Part shown: piece after piece, positions 10,331 to 22,818 of the stretch
How the letters are laid out: every line of letters starts with the position of its first letter
How positions within the stretch are numbered: position 1 is the first letter of the stretch
Assembly (NCBI GenBank): GCA_000697665.1
Contig: KL197720.1
Coordinates: forward strand, 797,558-861,557
DNA length: 64,000 nt
Reading direction: 5' to 3'
From: Jaapia argillacea MUCL 33604
Taxonomy: Eukaryota > Basidiomycota > Agaricomycetes > Jaapiales > Jaapiaceae
The notes under the pieces: generated by a model
What the model saw: only the letters and a program-made list of their open reading frames with translations
Databases searched by the model: none
Told to the model about the DNA's origin: nothing
Program-made: the position numbers and the translations under genes

Positions 10331-13300
10331 TGAGTATCTTCGGCATCTCGCTAGTCAACAGCTCCTGACAGACAACCTCCTAGCGTGTCTAAATCCTTGA
10401 CCGCTCTCGACCCACTCCTCTCCTATTTGGGGATGGTGAGGCTTGGAAAAGAAATATCGATGAAACATCAACCTGAGTAAAATTCCGTTATTAAGCTTAT
10501 GTGTGGGGAACGTCGCCAACCTACCATCGGCTTGGCGGGGTTCTGTATTGGCACCGGTCGATGCATGCCAACGATAACAACCTCGCAAGCAAACGTTCGA
10601 TGGCCGCTCGCTGTCAGCTCTCAAATGAAACATCATAAAAGCGACGTGGATGGGAGATGCCATGATACTTTTCGATGTATATTCTTGGGAGCTGTACACT
10701 TGCCGCCTTCGGCAGGGCTTTTTGGTGCCTTCCTACCGTCAGCAATCATAGTCTATTTCGTCAGATTCGCAAACGAGGTGTGCAATCCAGATGGCATGTT
10801 CCAGAAGAAGGGAACAATGGAGAAGAGAGTGCCCTACGCGCTCGGTTCAGGATCAGATAAGGATCACATCGTGATATGTACAGCCTCGTCAGGTGCTGAA
10901 GGCGTGAAGGTCCAATTAGCAACCAAGCTGCGGTGATATGAGCAGGAATGTACGACACAGTGGGTCGATCGCCGCAGAACTGAACCAGACGCCAACGACT
11001 ATAATGTTCCCAGTTATCGGTTGGCGGCCCGACTAAGTTAAACTTGAACTTTATGACAGAGGCAGTGTAGTGGTTTCTTCTTGGTGTGGAAATGTATGTC
11101 ATGAGCTCTCATGCGAATCAGCAGGACGCGTTATCCGCGATTGGACCTGACTATAGTGCCATTGTGTTCAGTCGGATCCTGAGCCGGTAGAGGTAAAGCT
11201 CACGGGAGATGACGCAAATGGGAAACGGACTTGGAACTTCTGGAACGGAGGAAATGCTTGGAAATTGACTCTGGAGGCAGTGAAGATAGAAGTAAGTCAA
11301 GTAAAGACGAGACCAAACCCAGTTGTTCGAGAACATGATAGTTGGCGAGCGACCCAAGCTGGATTATAGGTTTGCCCTGGCCAGACGAAGAGAGTTGTCA
11401 TATTGGCCCATTCTCTGAGTTCCACGCATCGAGGTGAAGGTTCCATTAATTCCGTCATCAACGTCTCGTCGTGAATGCCGAGCGCAATACGGGGAGGCAA
11501 CCAACCATATTTCTCGTGTTACGAGACCCTGGGGAGGATTTCATTGGGAGGCTGGCAATCTGGTAGCTCACGCCAGGGTGTGACCATGGAGCCGCAGTGA
11601 GTCCAGTTCCTAGTACGATCCGCCAGTGGAAATAATGCGTGGGACGGTAATTGAATCGAGGTCCCAGTTAGACCTAACTAAAGAGAGCCGGCGTGGAAGG
11701 TCTCCAAGAACCTCAGGTACTGCTTCCACGCAACTAACCAGATGAGGCGAGGTCGGCAGAGGTGCACGAGCACGAGATAAACGGTGGATAGATACTCCAT
11801 GGCGCAGGGGAGGAGATCGTAATTACACAGCCAGCCTTCAGGTCTTCGTTCGGGAACCGATCGTGAGCGTAGTTAACGTTCAGTCCTTCGAGGTGGGCCA
11901 GTGGAGCCTAAAGTGGTGGGTCCTCTGATGGGGTAATCTTAGTGATGTCAGCATATACTCGTTTGACTATAGGTTAGACCCACTAGTACTCGAAGATGAC
12001 TGTCTATCGAAAAACGCAGATACAAACGGACTCGAGATCATGACCACTGGGTCGTGCGCATAGACCTAGGATACACGGCGAGTCGGGATATCTAGAGACC
12101 ATCTCGGCTTGAAGGTACGTAGTTGCCGAGCGCAGCCAAGTATTGGAAACAAGTTCCCTTCTGTGATGAAGAAGAGAAAACATCCCTCAGTAATTGGCCG
12201 CCCAGATCGCATGAGAAAGGCAGGGTCCTAATGTGACACGGGTGTCCGGCCCAAAGGGTTTGAGATGGAAACGTAAAGTACAGCATTCAAGACACAAGAG
12301 CATCGAAAACCCTTGGGTATCGAGGACAGCAGATACACAGGGCACGGCAAAACGCAGAGTCGGCGGGCATGCCACCCGTACGCGTAATGCCATTGCACGA
12401 GGTAACATAGCTGAACAGGCCGCAGCCTGAGTTCCCGGTTGGAGTTGGCTATGGATCCCCCTTGCCGATGGCTAAGAGTGTCGGCAGTTTGGATCAAGGA
12501 GAAAGGGGTTATCGTATGTGCCGATTGAGTTCTGTGTCTATATATTTTGACGAGCGCGACCAGATCAACTGAAACCAGACCTCTACCTGTAAGACTGTGC
12601 ACTTACCTTCATTTGGACCCGTGTCTCAAGGATACGCCTATTGATAGGGCCACCTAGAAAAAGAGGATTATATGATTAAGCTGTTTCGACGCTCTTGTGA
12701 AAAGGCACTGCAATATTTGTCGGTTCTGGGCTGCGCAGCTTCCGCAACAAATCCGTGAAAATTAGTACCATAATTTCACGTACATTGGTTGCCCTGCGGA
12801 ACCCAAATGGGGGAAGCGACTGGATTGAACGAGAACGAGGAAACGGGCGGTGATGGTGCGACACAGCTTAATATTCAATCATTATGAAGATGATTGGATC
12901 GAGTATGCATCGCCTCCCGCTCGCATCATGACATGTATCCTTGGGCGCAATGGTACTGTGGAATCCGTATGACGAGGTCATGGAAGCCGGGAGAGGACAG
13001 CTTGCGTGCCTGGATCGATCGTGGATGTACTGGGAATTGAATCTGCCAAGGTTTCGGACAGTTCAAAAGACTATGGGGACTACTAGGATAATAGGGGTAG
13101 TATAGGAGGAGGCTTGAGTTGAGATTCAGGCGAATAGGTTTGGTGTCCACGTTCACGCTTGGCATCAGACTAAGAAATTGATGACACTCACCGACAACAT
13201 GATTCCCTGACCGATCAGGCCTTCCAAGTGAGTCCCTCGTGTCATCTGCGCAATTATGCCACCTCCTATCAATACGCCCTTTCTCGCCACATCACCATAA

Positions 13301-16124
13301 TCCCCCGAGTGGTCCGCGTAGCGCCTGCGGTGCATTCCCCGAGGCAACTTGTTTCAATGGATGACTGAGGAGTGATTCGCGTGAACAATACCTTCCATAC
13401 CGCCACGCGAGGGAGGTCGAGTCAACCCACACTTCCATTCCGAGGAGCCGAGGAACTGATCGTACAGGATGAGTCGATGAATCGCGGAGAAGCAACAGTG
13501 GACCCATCATTAGTTCATACAGAGCTTTTACTCGGAGTTCCTCTTGTTCGTTTCGTGATCGACGAGATGCCAAGCGCGAAGAACGGTTCGGACTGGAGTG
13601 GTTCCTGAAAACGATCTCATGCAGACAATGGGCAGTTAGCCAACAAGAGAGAAACGGCAACAGAAAAACTCAAACTTAAGTTCATCTCAATTGTGACTCG
13701 AACTCGGGTGAGAACAACAACCGGCTCGGGGAATTGATTGGGAACAAAAGCGAAGTGACGCTGATGGGTCCTAGAACGCTTTTGTTCAATGGTGTGTGAA
13801 GATGGCGAGTCGGACCTTCCGAGGGTAATGTGGGTGGTTTGATGTGATGATAGATGGATATTCCGGGGAGTGATACTACTATCCTAGAAAACAAGAGCCG
13901 CTATAACGGTTTGGCGAGGTAAGTAAGAGAAGAAAGTTTGAGAAACTTCTTGAATCCTTCTGCTGTGTTAGTACTAGAGTTTTTGGGATACTATCGATTT
14001 GAACCATCGAGATCCTCGAACTCCAGACCTAGCTCATCCCACCCCCCACAGCTCGCCACTTGACGAATTGTAGTGCCCGAGTTTCAGAGCGCTTTGGTTA
14101 AGCGCCCGAGCGCTAGAAGCATCGCAGGATGAGTTAATGCATACAAACCTACCCCTGCAGCACGGGCGAGTTAGGAGTCGGTCGAGCTAAGCAATCCTAA
14201 TAGCAGCCCAGCGTTTATAGCCTCAGCTCGAGTCAGAGCATTCCAGTGCAGAGCTTCTGGCAAAGCGATCACTGAAATGGCAGAGTGTTGTGGTTAGGGT
14301 TTGTCATTCATCAAACGTAAGCCGAGGAGGCACTTAAATTAAGCGCCCGGCCGATATTGAAGATGCCTAAGTAGTACTACTAATACCTCGGACCCGAGAC
14401 AGCTCAGATATGTAATCTCGTCACAACAGCCACACGCAACAAATCCACGCGTTGAACATACACAACACCCCGAAATTATATCTTCGGAACAATCAAAGGA
14501 GATATGGCGAGGACACCGGAGCGTAAGATCGATAAACGCGTGAACCGGGACCGAGATAGAAATGAAACCCGAAAAAATCGCAATCCCGAAAACAGCGTCA
14601 CCATGCTGTAGTATGGCGAAAAGCAGGGTATATTCAGCGTCAATCTGTAACTAGAACCGCACTCGACTTGCGAATATGAGGCTAAGATAGACTTGGCCTG
14701 GACTTATTTCGGAGGTTAAGGGGGCTCAGGTTAGCTCAGATCTGTGAGCTCGGGGAATTGGGAAAGGATGGTCTGAGGCGAGGGGGGGGGAGAACGAAGT
14801 ATCCAGGACCTGAGTATAGGGCGGGCCGCGGGCCGGAGGGGGGGGAGCAACACACGAGAACTCGCCAAGGGTCCCAAGTAAAGGCTATGAAGACTGTGTC
14901 CAAATTTTCAAAATGCAACGAGAGGTTCGCGTACCTGACGACGTGGTCATCGACAAAACCAAGCTAAAGCCATCGCGATTGGCAACCATCCCCGCAGTCG
15001 AGGGGCATAGCATTAGTGAGGAGCGGGGTGAAAATTCCCGATTGTTTGGAGTGGGGAAGCGGAAGTAGGGTAGATTGTCCATTGTAATCGGGATAGCCAC
15101 CATTTTGTATCCGGCGATGAAAACTGGCGCATCCGGGTGGGCCTTCTGTCGTGGAGAAAGTATTGCAAATTTTTTGGATGTTAGAATAGCAGAATGTGCT
15201 GCGCGAGGTGGGCAGTGTAAAGTGTTATTCGCTTCGGTGATGGCGGGAGGCGGGAGGCGGCACGAGCAATATGGCTGGACATGTCAATACTGTCAAATGG
15301 TATTAGATCCGCGCTGGTATGGTGGGGGGAAGGAGAGGTCGACGAGGATATGTCGCCATTGTATGATTAGCAACGATGCCTCAAGGTTTGGTGAAGGCAG
15401 CTAAGTTAGGGAAGGCAGTGCACTGTCTTTATCGAAGATGGCCGGATTTGGAGAGACGTACTGGGGAAGGTCTGACCGCTTCTCATCCCTGACCATCTTA
15501 TACCCTAGCTAGATCGCCCATGATCGACGAAGATCCCAAGAATTGGAGTGGTGGGTCATTGGAGCGCCAAGGTTGTGCTCAGCGCCATTTTGGTGTACCA
15601 AGACTGGAAGGTTGGTTCAGAGGCCAACGGCCTTCGGTAAGAAGCGCCCCCACGGTTCGGGGGAAGAGGATAGAGTGCAGTCTAAACGTCATCGGTGGAT
15701 AGCAGGTAAGTTAACGGGACGGTGTTTGAACGGTTGAATGACATGAGCAATGAGCTCTAGGTGGGGCCGTCGATGTGTGAATCGCCAAGGGTGGGTCGGA
15801 GCAAATAGGATCCGCTCATCGACACCTCGTTCCTTGGCTTTTATTTGGCTGGAAGACAAGGAAACATTGGGTTTTAACAAGCTTTGAGGCCAAGGGGACA
15901 CAAGATCTACACAAGGATATCATCCATCATCTGAGGGCGTTCCAGGTGGAACGACAGCAGAGGATTGCAGAAAGCCTCGTGTGTGCGCTTCGAATTACGT
16001 CAAATGAACCTTAAACTAACGAAAGGTCGCGCGCGAATTTGAGGGCGATCGGTCACTTGGCAATGTCTATCGTTGCAGAGCATCGTGAAGCGCCCAAGGA
16101 CTCAAGTATATGTATGCCAGTGGA

Positions 16125-16150
16125 TGCAGTATACTTTTGCAGTATACTTT
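16125..16150. repeat. perfect tandem repeat of a 13-mer with palindromic core
   Basis: The unit TGCAGTATACTTT occurs twice back to back, about 285 bp upstream of the calcium-ATPase start. Each copy holds the palindrome AGTATACT. It could be a paired transcription-factor site in the pump promoter; no known factor is assigned. Confidence 0.6.
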
Positions 16151-16434
16151 GGGTCGAATATAATATTTGGTTGCAGTGTGACAGAGTGCGGCCCATCGGC
16201 TGGGAAAACAAAGGTGGCGTTCCAGAAGAGGGAGAGTCTTGGCGTTGCTATATTGGGATGTTCATTGGTTCATGCCGAGCACTGCAGACACAGCCCCGTA
16301 GAAGATTACCGTATACATACCTATCCCCCTCCTCCGTTCTGCTCTGTCGTGTTCACCGTTGTTTCCACGCTTTTATCCTCGTTGATTCCTCATTTCATCG
16401 AAAGTCTATTCATCCTACTTAATCATCGATATCA

Positions 16435-19400
16435 ATGGCTGACCACATAGCCACCCCCCTTATTGTCACCTCACAACACGATTCCACCGAGGAATTTCAT
16501 TCACAACCCCCCAGGAGGCCAAGCGATCCCACCCTTTTAGCGCCAGCTTTCAACCCGAACGGCAAACGACGACGGCCGTCAATTGACGTCCCCCCTTCTC
16601 CGAGTTCGTTCCAGTCAGCCACCACAAACTCACACTACAGCCCAGATTCAGCCACCTCCGGTCCGTATTCTCCTGCGCCTACCATTAGCCCGACAACGCC
16701 TTACTCACCCTCAGACGACGGTTCATCGTCCTTCACGATAGCGCCACCCTCGCCGACCCTCTCTTCCGTCTCCGCCAGATCCTCAGTTCATTTCGCGCCC
16801 CAGACTGCCATCTCACTACGCGACAACAAGCCGGAAGAACACGACGGCATGAGCAGTTTAAATATTTTTGGCGTCGACAACCGTCGACACGCGAGGAAAG
16901 GCAGCGTAGGGAGCCAAGGAAGCGATACCGTCGAGGGTGGCGAAGACGACCAACGTCGACATAGTCGCGACGGCCAATACTTGACAATCGCCCTGACTCC
17001 CTTCGCCTCTCGGCGCGGGTCCCACAGCGGCGCTAGTTCTAGCGGTGTCAGTTCTGGAGGCGACGACTCGAATACGATTCCGAGTCCTACAGCCACACAC
17101 GTCGGGGATGATGCCTCCATACGTAGTCCTTCCATTACATGGGGTCGCTCTACAAAGGGAAAATCCGTCGATTATGAACGCGGCTTTTCGCCCGATCACG
17201 ATTTTCAACAGGGTGACAGTAACCCCTTGCCCGTCGGCACTACTTCAAGGTCTTCCTCTAAACGCGGTAAACGACCTAGTGGTGAGGACGGGGAAGGGGG
17301 CGCCACCACCAATTCCCCTTCTCGTAGTTTGAAGAACAAGGACAAGGCGAAGGACGGAGAGGAGGAGGCTCAGGTACACTTAGATCCTGATCAAGACAGG
17401 GACTTTGACGCGACGCCGTTCCGATATAAACCCAACGAACTGGCGAGTTTGGTGGATCCCAAGAGTTTGGAGCGGTTAGTTGAGCTCGGAGGTGTTACCG
17501 AAATTTTGAGAGGTCTTGGCACCGATGCGAGGCGAGGCTTGCTCGCCGGTGCTGGTAGTGGGAAGGACGGGGGCGATTTGGAGAATCCAGAACATATACC
17601 GTCGAAAGGGGCCGGAGTTGGGGAGTCTCAACGACATGACCGTCAAAAGGATAGCCTGGAGAGAGAGCGGGAGAGCGAGAGTAAACCGGGGAGGAAAGTG
17701 AGTGGGGATATCCCCGGGATCGTCATCACCGCGCCAGGTGGTGAAGAGGGCGAGTTCACTCTCTCGGGAGCGAAAGGATTTGATTCGCATAGCGATATTT
17801 CGAACTTCACACCTTCGTCTTACGCCCATTCGGAAGCGTCGACTGCTGACTACGATGGCGAGGAGCCCAGGAAGCCGCATAGGGATGATAACTTTGACGA
17901 GAAACCCGCGTTCGCCGCTACTCTCGAAGATCGGAAGCGCATATACGGAACGAATATCCTTCCTCAGCGCGCGAGTAAGTCTTTATTGTTATTAATGTGG
18001 TTAGCACTTAAAGACAAGGTTTTGGTGAGTCTATGCAACTCTCGTTTTGCGTGGAAATAGCTGTGACGATGTCGAATTTGTTCTTCTAGGTTTTGCTTTC
18101 GATTGCTGCTGTCGTTTCCCTTGCGCTGGGTTTCTTCCAGGACTTTGGGACTCCCAGACCTGCTGGTGATCCTCCTGTTGATTGGGTGGAGGGAGTCGCG
18201 ATTATCGTCGCTATCCTCATCGTTGTAAGTTTCTTACTTTCTCTCCAATTTTCAACGCATATATGCTCATTATTTCTTAATTACGCAGGTCATGGTCGGC
18301 TCGCTAAACGACTGGCAGAAGGAGCGTCAGTTCAAGTCGCTGAACGAGAAGAAGGAAGACCGTTCCGTCAAAGTCATACGATCCGGTATCGAACGACTAG
18401 TCGACGTTCACCAAGTCGTCGTTGGCGATATCTGTCTACTCGAACCGGGTGAAGTCATCCCTTGTGATGGTATCTTCTTGGAAGGTCACGGTGTTCGTTG
18501 CGACGAGAGCGGCGCGACTGGGGAGAGCGACGCGATCAAGAAGGTTCCGTATGCGGAGTGCGTCAAGATGAAAGCTGGTCAGGCTGGACATACGGACTGT
18601 TTCGTCATTAGTGGGAGTAAAGTTATTGAAGGTGTTGGGAGGTATGTTGTTATCGCCGTTGGGCAGAAGAGCTTTAATGGCCGGATCATGATGGGTGCGT
18701 ATTCTTTTTTGTTTTCCTTTGTCTGGGATTCGCAATCTGAGGGCTTTCTCGTCTCGACAGCTCTTCGTGGAGACACCGAAAACACACCGCTTCAACTCAA
18801 GTTGAACAATCTTGCTGAACTCATCGCGAAATTGGGATCTCTGGCCGGCCTGATCTTATTCTCCGCGTTGATGATTCGCTTCTTCGTGCAACTCGGCACT
18901 GGTGAACCCTCTAGGTACCTCGGTTTTCCTTTGTTTTGAATATATGTTCATTGAATTTGTAGGACTGCGAATCAGAAAGGTATCGCCTTCACGCAGATAC
19001 TCATCATTAGTGTCACGTTGATCGTCGTCGCCGTCCCTGAAGGTCGGTAACATTATCGTCGTTCCCTTTAGTTGATATTTACCGTTACGTTTGTATAGGT
19101 CTCCCACTCGCCGTCACTCTCGCCCTCGCTTTCGCTACAAAGCGTATGACAGCCGAGAAACTCCTGGTACGCGTCCTAGGATCTTGCGAAACGATGGCCA
19201 ATGCCTCCGTCGTATGTACCGACAAGACCGGCACCCTCACACAAAACGTCATGACCGTCGTCGCTGGTTCCGTCGGCATCCACGCCAAATTCGTTGACAA
19301 GCTCGAGGACAACAAAGCTCGCTCGAACGCGAATTCGGAATCTGACGACAAGACTCGCAAGCACACTCAGGACTTCTCGATTGATCAGAGTTGCCTGAAT

Positions 19401-21638
19401 CGTGTCATTAGCCCGCCACTGAAGCAGATCTTTAACGAGGCGATCGCGATCAACTCTACCGCTTTCGAGGATCGGGATCAGGAGACTGGAGATATGGTCT
19501 TTGTTGGGAGTAAGACGGAAACCGCTCTGTTGAAGTTCGCCCAGGACCTTGGGTGGGAACCTTTCCTTGGCGTTCGAGAGGACGCAAAGATCGTTCAAAT
19601 GATTCCCTTCTCGAGCGAGAGGAAGGCCATGGGAGTCGTGGTCAAGCTACCCAAGGGTGGATGGAGATTATACCTAAAGGGCGCGAGTGAGATCTTGACC
19701 GGGATGTGCCAACGTCACGTTGTGGTGTACAAGGAGGGTGGAGAGAAGAAGGAGGGACCAGTGGAGACTTTGGAGATTGATGACCTCGCGAGAGACAATA
19801 TCTCGCGTACCATCATCTTCTACGCCAACCAGACCCTCCGAACGATTGCCCTTTGCTACCGGGACTTCGATACCTGGCCTCCTAGGAATGCGGAACACTC
19901 TGCCGACGACGACGTACGTGGTCTTCTGCATTATCAGTCCGGTGTTACTGACTTGTCCGTTTCAGGTCGAGTACGACTTCCTTGCTCGCGACCTCACGCT
20001 CATCGGCATTGTCGGGATTGAAGACCCTCTTCGAGATGGTGTCCGCGAGGCTGTTGCGAGTTGCCATCGCGCTGGTGTCACCGTCAAGATGTGCACTGGT
20101 GATAATGTTCTAACCGCTCGTTCGATCGCAATTCAGTGTGGCATCTACACGGCTGGCGGCGTTATCATGGAAGGACCCGTTTTCCGCAATCTGTCGGATC
20201 AAGAAAAGCTCGAAATCGTTCCCCGTCTTCAAGTTCTCGCCCGTTCGTCTCCCGAGGACAAGAAAATCCTTGTGGAGAAACTCAAGGAGCTTGGTGAAGT
20301 CGTCGGCGTCACTGGCGATGGTACGAATGACGGCCCCGCTCTCAAGACCGCTCATGTCGGGTTTTCCATGGGTATCGCGGGCACTGAAGTCGCCAAGGAG
20401 GCCTCGGATATCATTTTGATGGACGACAACTTCTCTTCGATTGTCAAGGCGATCATGTGGGGTCGTTGTGTCAACGACGCCGTCCGCAAGTTTTTGCAAT
20501 TCCAGATTTCGACCAACATTACGGCTGTTATCATCACATTCGTTTCGGCTGTTGCTTCCACCCAGGAGGCCTCCGTGCTCTCCGCTGTTCAACTACTCTG
20601 GATCAACATTATCATGGACACCTTCGCTGCGCTTGCGTTAGCCACCGACCCTGCATCACCTGCTCTATTGGATAGGCAACCCGACAAGAAGATGGCCCCT
20701 CTGTTCTCCGTGAATATGTACAAGCAGATATTTGCGCAGTCCGCGTATCAGACGATGATCACTCTTGTCTTCCATTTCTTAGGTATTCGGATACTTGGGT
20801 TCGAGAGCAACACCCACAACGACTCGGTGGTTCAGACTGTCGTCTTCAATATCTTCGTTTTCGCTCAAATATTTAATTCAATCAACTCTCGTCGGTTGGA
20901 CAACAAGTTCAACATCTTCGAAGGTGTCCTGCAGAATTACTATTTCATCGGTATCACATTACTTGGTATTTCCTCCTCGCACTCGACCTCTCCATTCCTG
21001 TACTGATCCGCATATCTTCAGAAATCGTCGTGCAGATCGTAATTGTCTTTATCGGTGGTGCTGCGTTCCAAGTCACTCGCATTGGCGCGCGTGAGTGGGG
21101 AATTTCGCTCGCACTTGGAGTGGTGTCAATTCCACTCGGCGCTTTAGTCCGTCTCATTCCCAACGGACCGATCGAGCGATTCTTCATCAAGGTCCATCTC
21201 CTACCCAATCCAGAGGTTCTTCCCACCAAGAATGTCCAGTGGAATCCCGCTATCGACCTTGTCCGTGATAACCTTGGGACCTTTGCTAACCTCCGCGGTG
21301 GCCGTTTACGTGGATCCTCATTCGTCGCCAAGAGTCGTAAAGCTCGCATGGAGGAGGGACAGTTTGTTCCAAATCTGTATGTTATTCCACTGTCTCCATT
21401 TCCACTCGTACTGATTGCGTTCAGATCCTCGCTGATGACCATGGTTCCAACGCTGGTCGCATCGTCTGTTGGCGCTGGTTGGACGCCTCAAAACCAACAT
21501 GGATCACTATCGGATCCCACGCATAATGACCCTTCAAGATCCACGGCTGCCCTCTGGGAGGGGAAGATCCAAGTACATCCGGAGACGCAACACGACGATC
21601 CATTATATCAACGGTGGGGCTTGCATCGATCATCATAA
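16435..21638 (+). CDS. P2B-type calcium-transporting ATPase (PMC1-like)
   Basis: Nine exons give 1582 aa: 16435-18024, 18090-18224, 18289-18694, 18761-18914, 18963-19042, 19099-19913, 19966-20965, 21022-21376 and 21425-21638; all junctions keep frame. The first 500 residues are Ser/Pro-rich and disordered, then carry a helical regulatory-looking stretch (about 329-370: NELASLVDPKSLERLVELGG, then a TDARRGL motif). The pump core has TGES (652-655), the phosphorylated Asp in DKTGT (Asp 830) and TGDGTND (1176-1182), with membrane helices before, between and after. The family pumps Ca2+ out of the cytosol into the vacuole or across the plasma membrane using ATP. The last intron is 48 nt and in frame, so its retention would not stop translation. 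Confidence 0.93.
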
Positions 21639-22346
21639 TTGTGACGATCGCTGCCCATCTTTTCATGCATGAACATACCTACTTCGCTTGCAACTTCAAC
21701 TTACGCTTTCACCATCCTTCCCTTTTGCTGTTGCCATTATCTGTACGTATGTTTAGTCATGCATGCTGCATGCTGCATGTTGACACCATAGCCCAACCGG
21801 GAGCGCGCCACGTCGAGCTGATTGGGTGATTTTGTCTACGAGGAGGAACGAGCAGGCTAACGACTCCCGGATTAATTCTCACTGCTTTGCATCACTCCAC
21901 AACGTATAGATTGCATTGAACATTGTACAGTCACGACATTCTATGAAACATCACATTAATAGAGTACCTTTTCCATATGCTTCCCAGTAGTGACTGGTGC
22001 GATAGTCCTAATCTTGCAAGTACACAGTGGCCCAACAACACAACGACTGTGTCGTTTGCCTGTAGGTAGTAGAATTTCAAGGGGATATAATAACATAGTG
22101 GCGGGGTGACGAGCAGAGGGTGGGAGAAAGGACGAAGAAAGGTGTGGATAGCCATCACCCAGGATAGTCCGGAAGGGTTCGTCCGCCTTCTGTGGAAATA
22201 GGAAGCTGATGTTCGGTCTTTGAGAAGAGTGACGAAATGAGCATGACGGTATCTGGGTACGAGGCGTGCATCCCCCCTCCCCCGCATCCGCCAGAATAAT
22301 CGCTGAAAGTTTGCTCCAAGGCGACATGACCACGATTATCCATGCT
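21639..22346. other. convergent intergenic region between the pump and the kinase locus
   Basis: About 700 bp of 3' flanking sequence for both genes. A short GCATGCT-type repeat lies near 21760-21780. I see no gene here. Confidence 0.5.
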
Positions 22347-22818
22347 CTATCGAACTCTCGACTGCCCCATGCCAATACTCAAACCACGTTTTGCATCCGT
22401 TCCAAGACCCCTCAAAATTCCATCAACGCCTCCCAACGCAACTAACCTTTGCAAGTTCTTTGGGTCCACCAAACTTGCCAGCTCAAGCGGTTTGTACCGA
22501 AACGGCGAAGGGTCGACAGCATCGTCTTCTCTCGAGCCTAAATCTGTCTGCAATTCTTGTTTCTCTTCATCCTTGGCACCTTCCATGTGCTTCTTGGAAT
22601 TACGATACAACCGGGAGGTGGTGGTTGCGCCACCTTCCTTCTCACTACCACCCATTGGACGTCTTTCATCGTCGGACACCTGGGTCGCTGTGGGACTCGC
22701 GATCGAGATGAAGTCCGCGTACCCTTTGGAGCCGACACCACTCGAACTAGCTCCACTGTGCGATCGAGAGTGGTGAACGCCCGGACTACTCATACCGTCA
22801 TCTCCTTCGGGATTAATG
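22347..22818 (-). pseudogene. out-of-frame continuation of the calcium-ATPase N-terminus copy
   Basis: Downstream of the kinase stop codon the minus strand, in another frame, continues to match the pump N-terminus. It carries RSHSGASSSGVGS, SPTATQVSDD, EGGATTTS, then FRYKPLELASLVDPKNLQR and ILRGLGTDAKRGL, each with a near-identical partner in the pump gene. The frame ends at a stop at 22347, soon after TDAKRGL, so the pump part beyond that point was not copied. The frame change falls at a run of seven C (minus strand) near 22840; six C would join both frames. This may be decay of the gene's end, or a sequencing or assembly length error. Confidence 0.65.

Larger units (their letters stand above)
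8407..16434. other. 8-kb gene-poor island
   Basis: No gene could be recognised across this interval, in contrast to the dense packing elsewhere. No frame exceeds about 145 codons. Several patches read like exons (listed separately) but do not assemble into a family. I see no LTRs, terminal inverted repeats, reverse transcriptase or transposase motifs. Two runs of 8-9 G occur at 14782-14790 and about 14838-14845. The right end contains the calcium-ATPase promoter. It may hold decayed genes, a fast-evolving orphan or non-coding transcripts. Confidence 0.55.

Noticed and set aside
10499-10936. 145-aa + strand open frame in the gene-poor island
   Set aside because: Composition is uneven, with no motif, no signal peptide and no splice partners; length is within chance for this base composition.
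13985-14060. tRNA-like stretch with a GGTTCAAAT sequence on the minus strand
   Set aside because: The T-stem does not pair properly and I could not find matching D and anticodon arms at the right spacing.
14281-14300. TTAGGG, suggestive of telomeric repeat
   Set aside because: It is a single copy with no tandem array.
14098-14349. TTAAGCGCCCG present twice, 241 bp apart
   Set aside because: An 11-base direct repeat without flanking similarity or a coding element between; no evidence of a mobile element.
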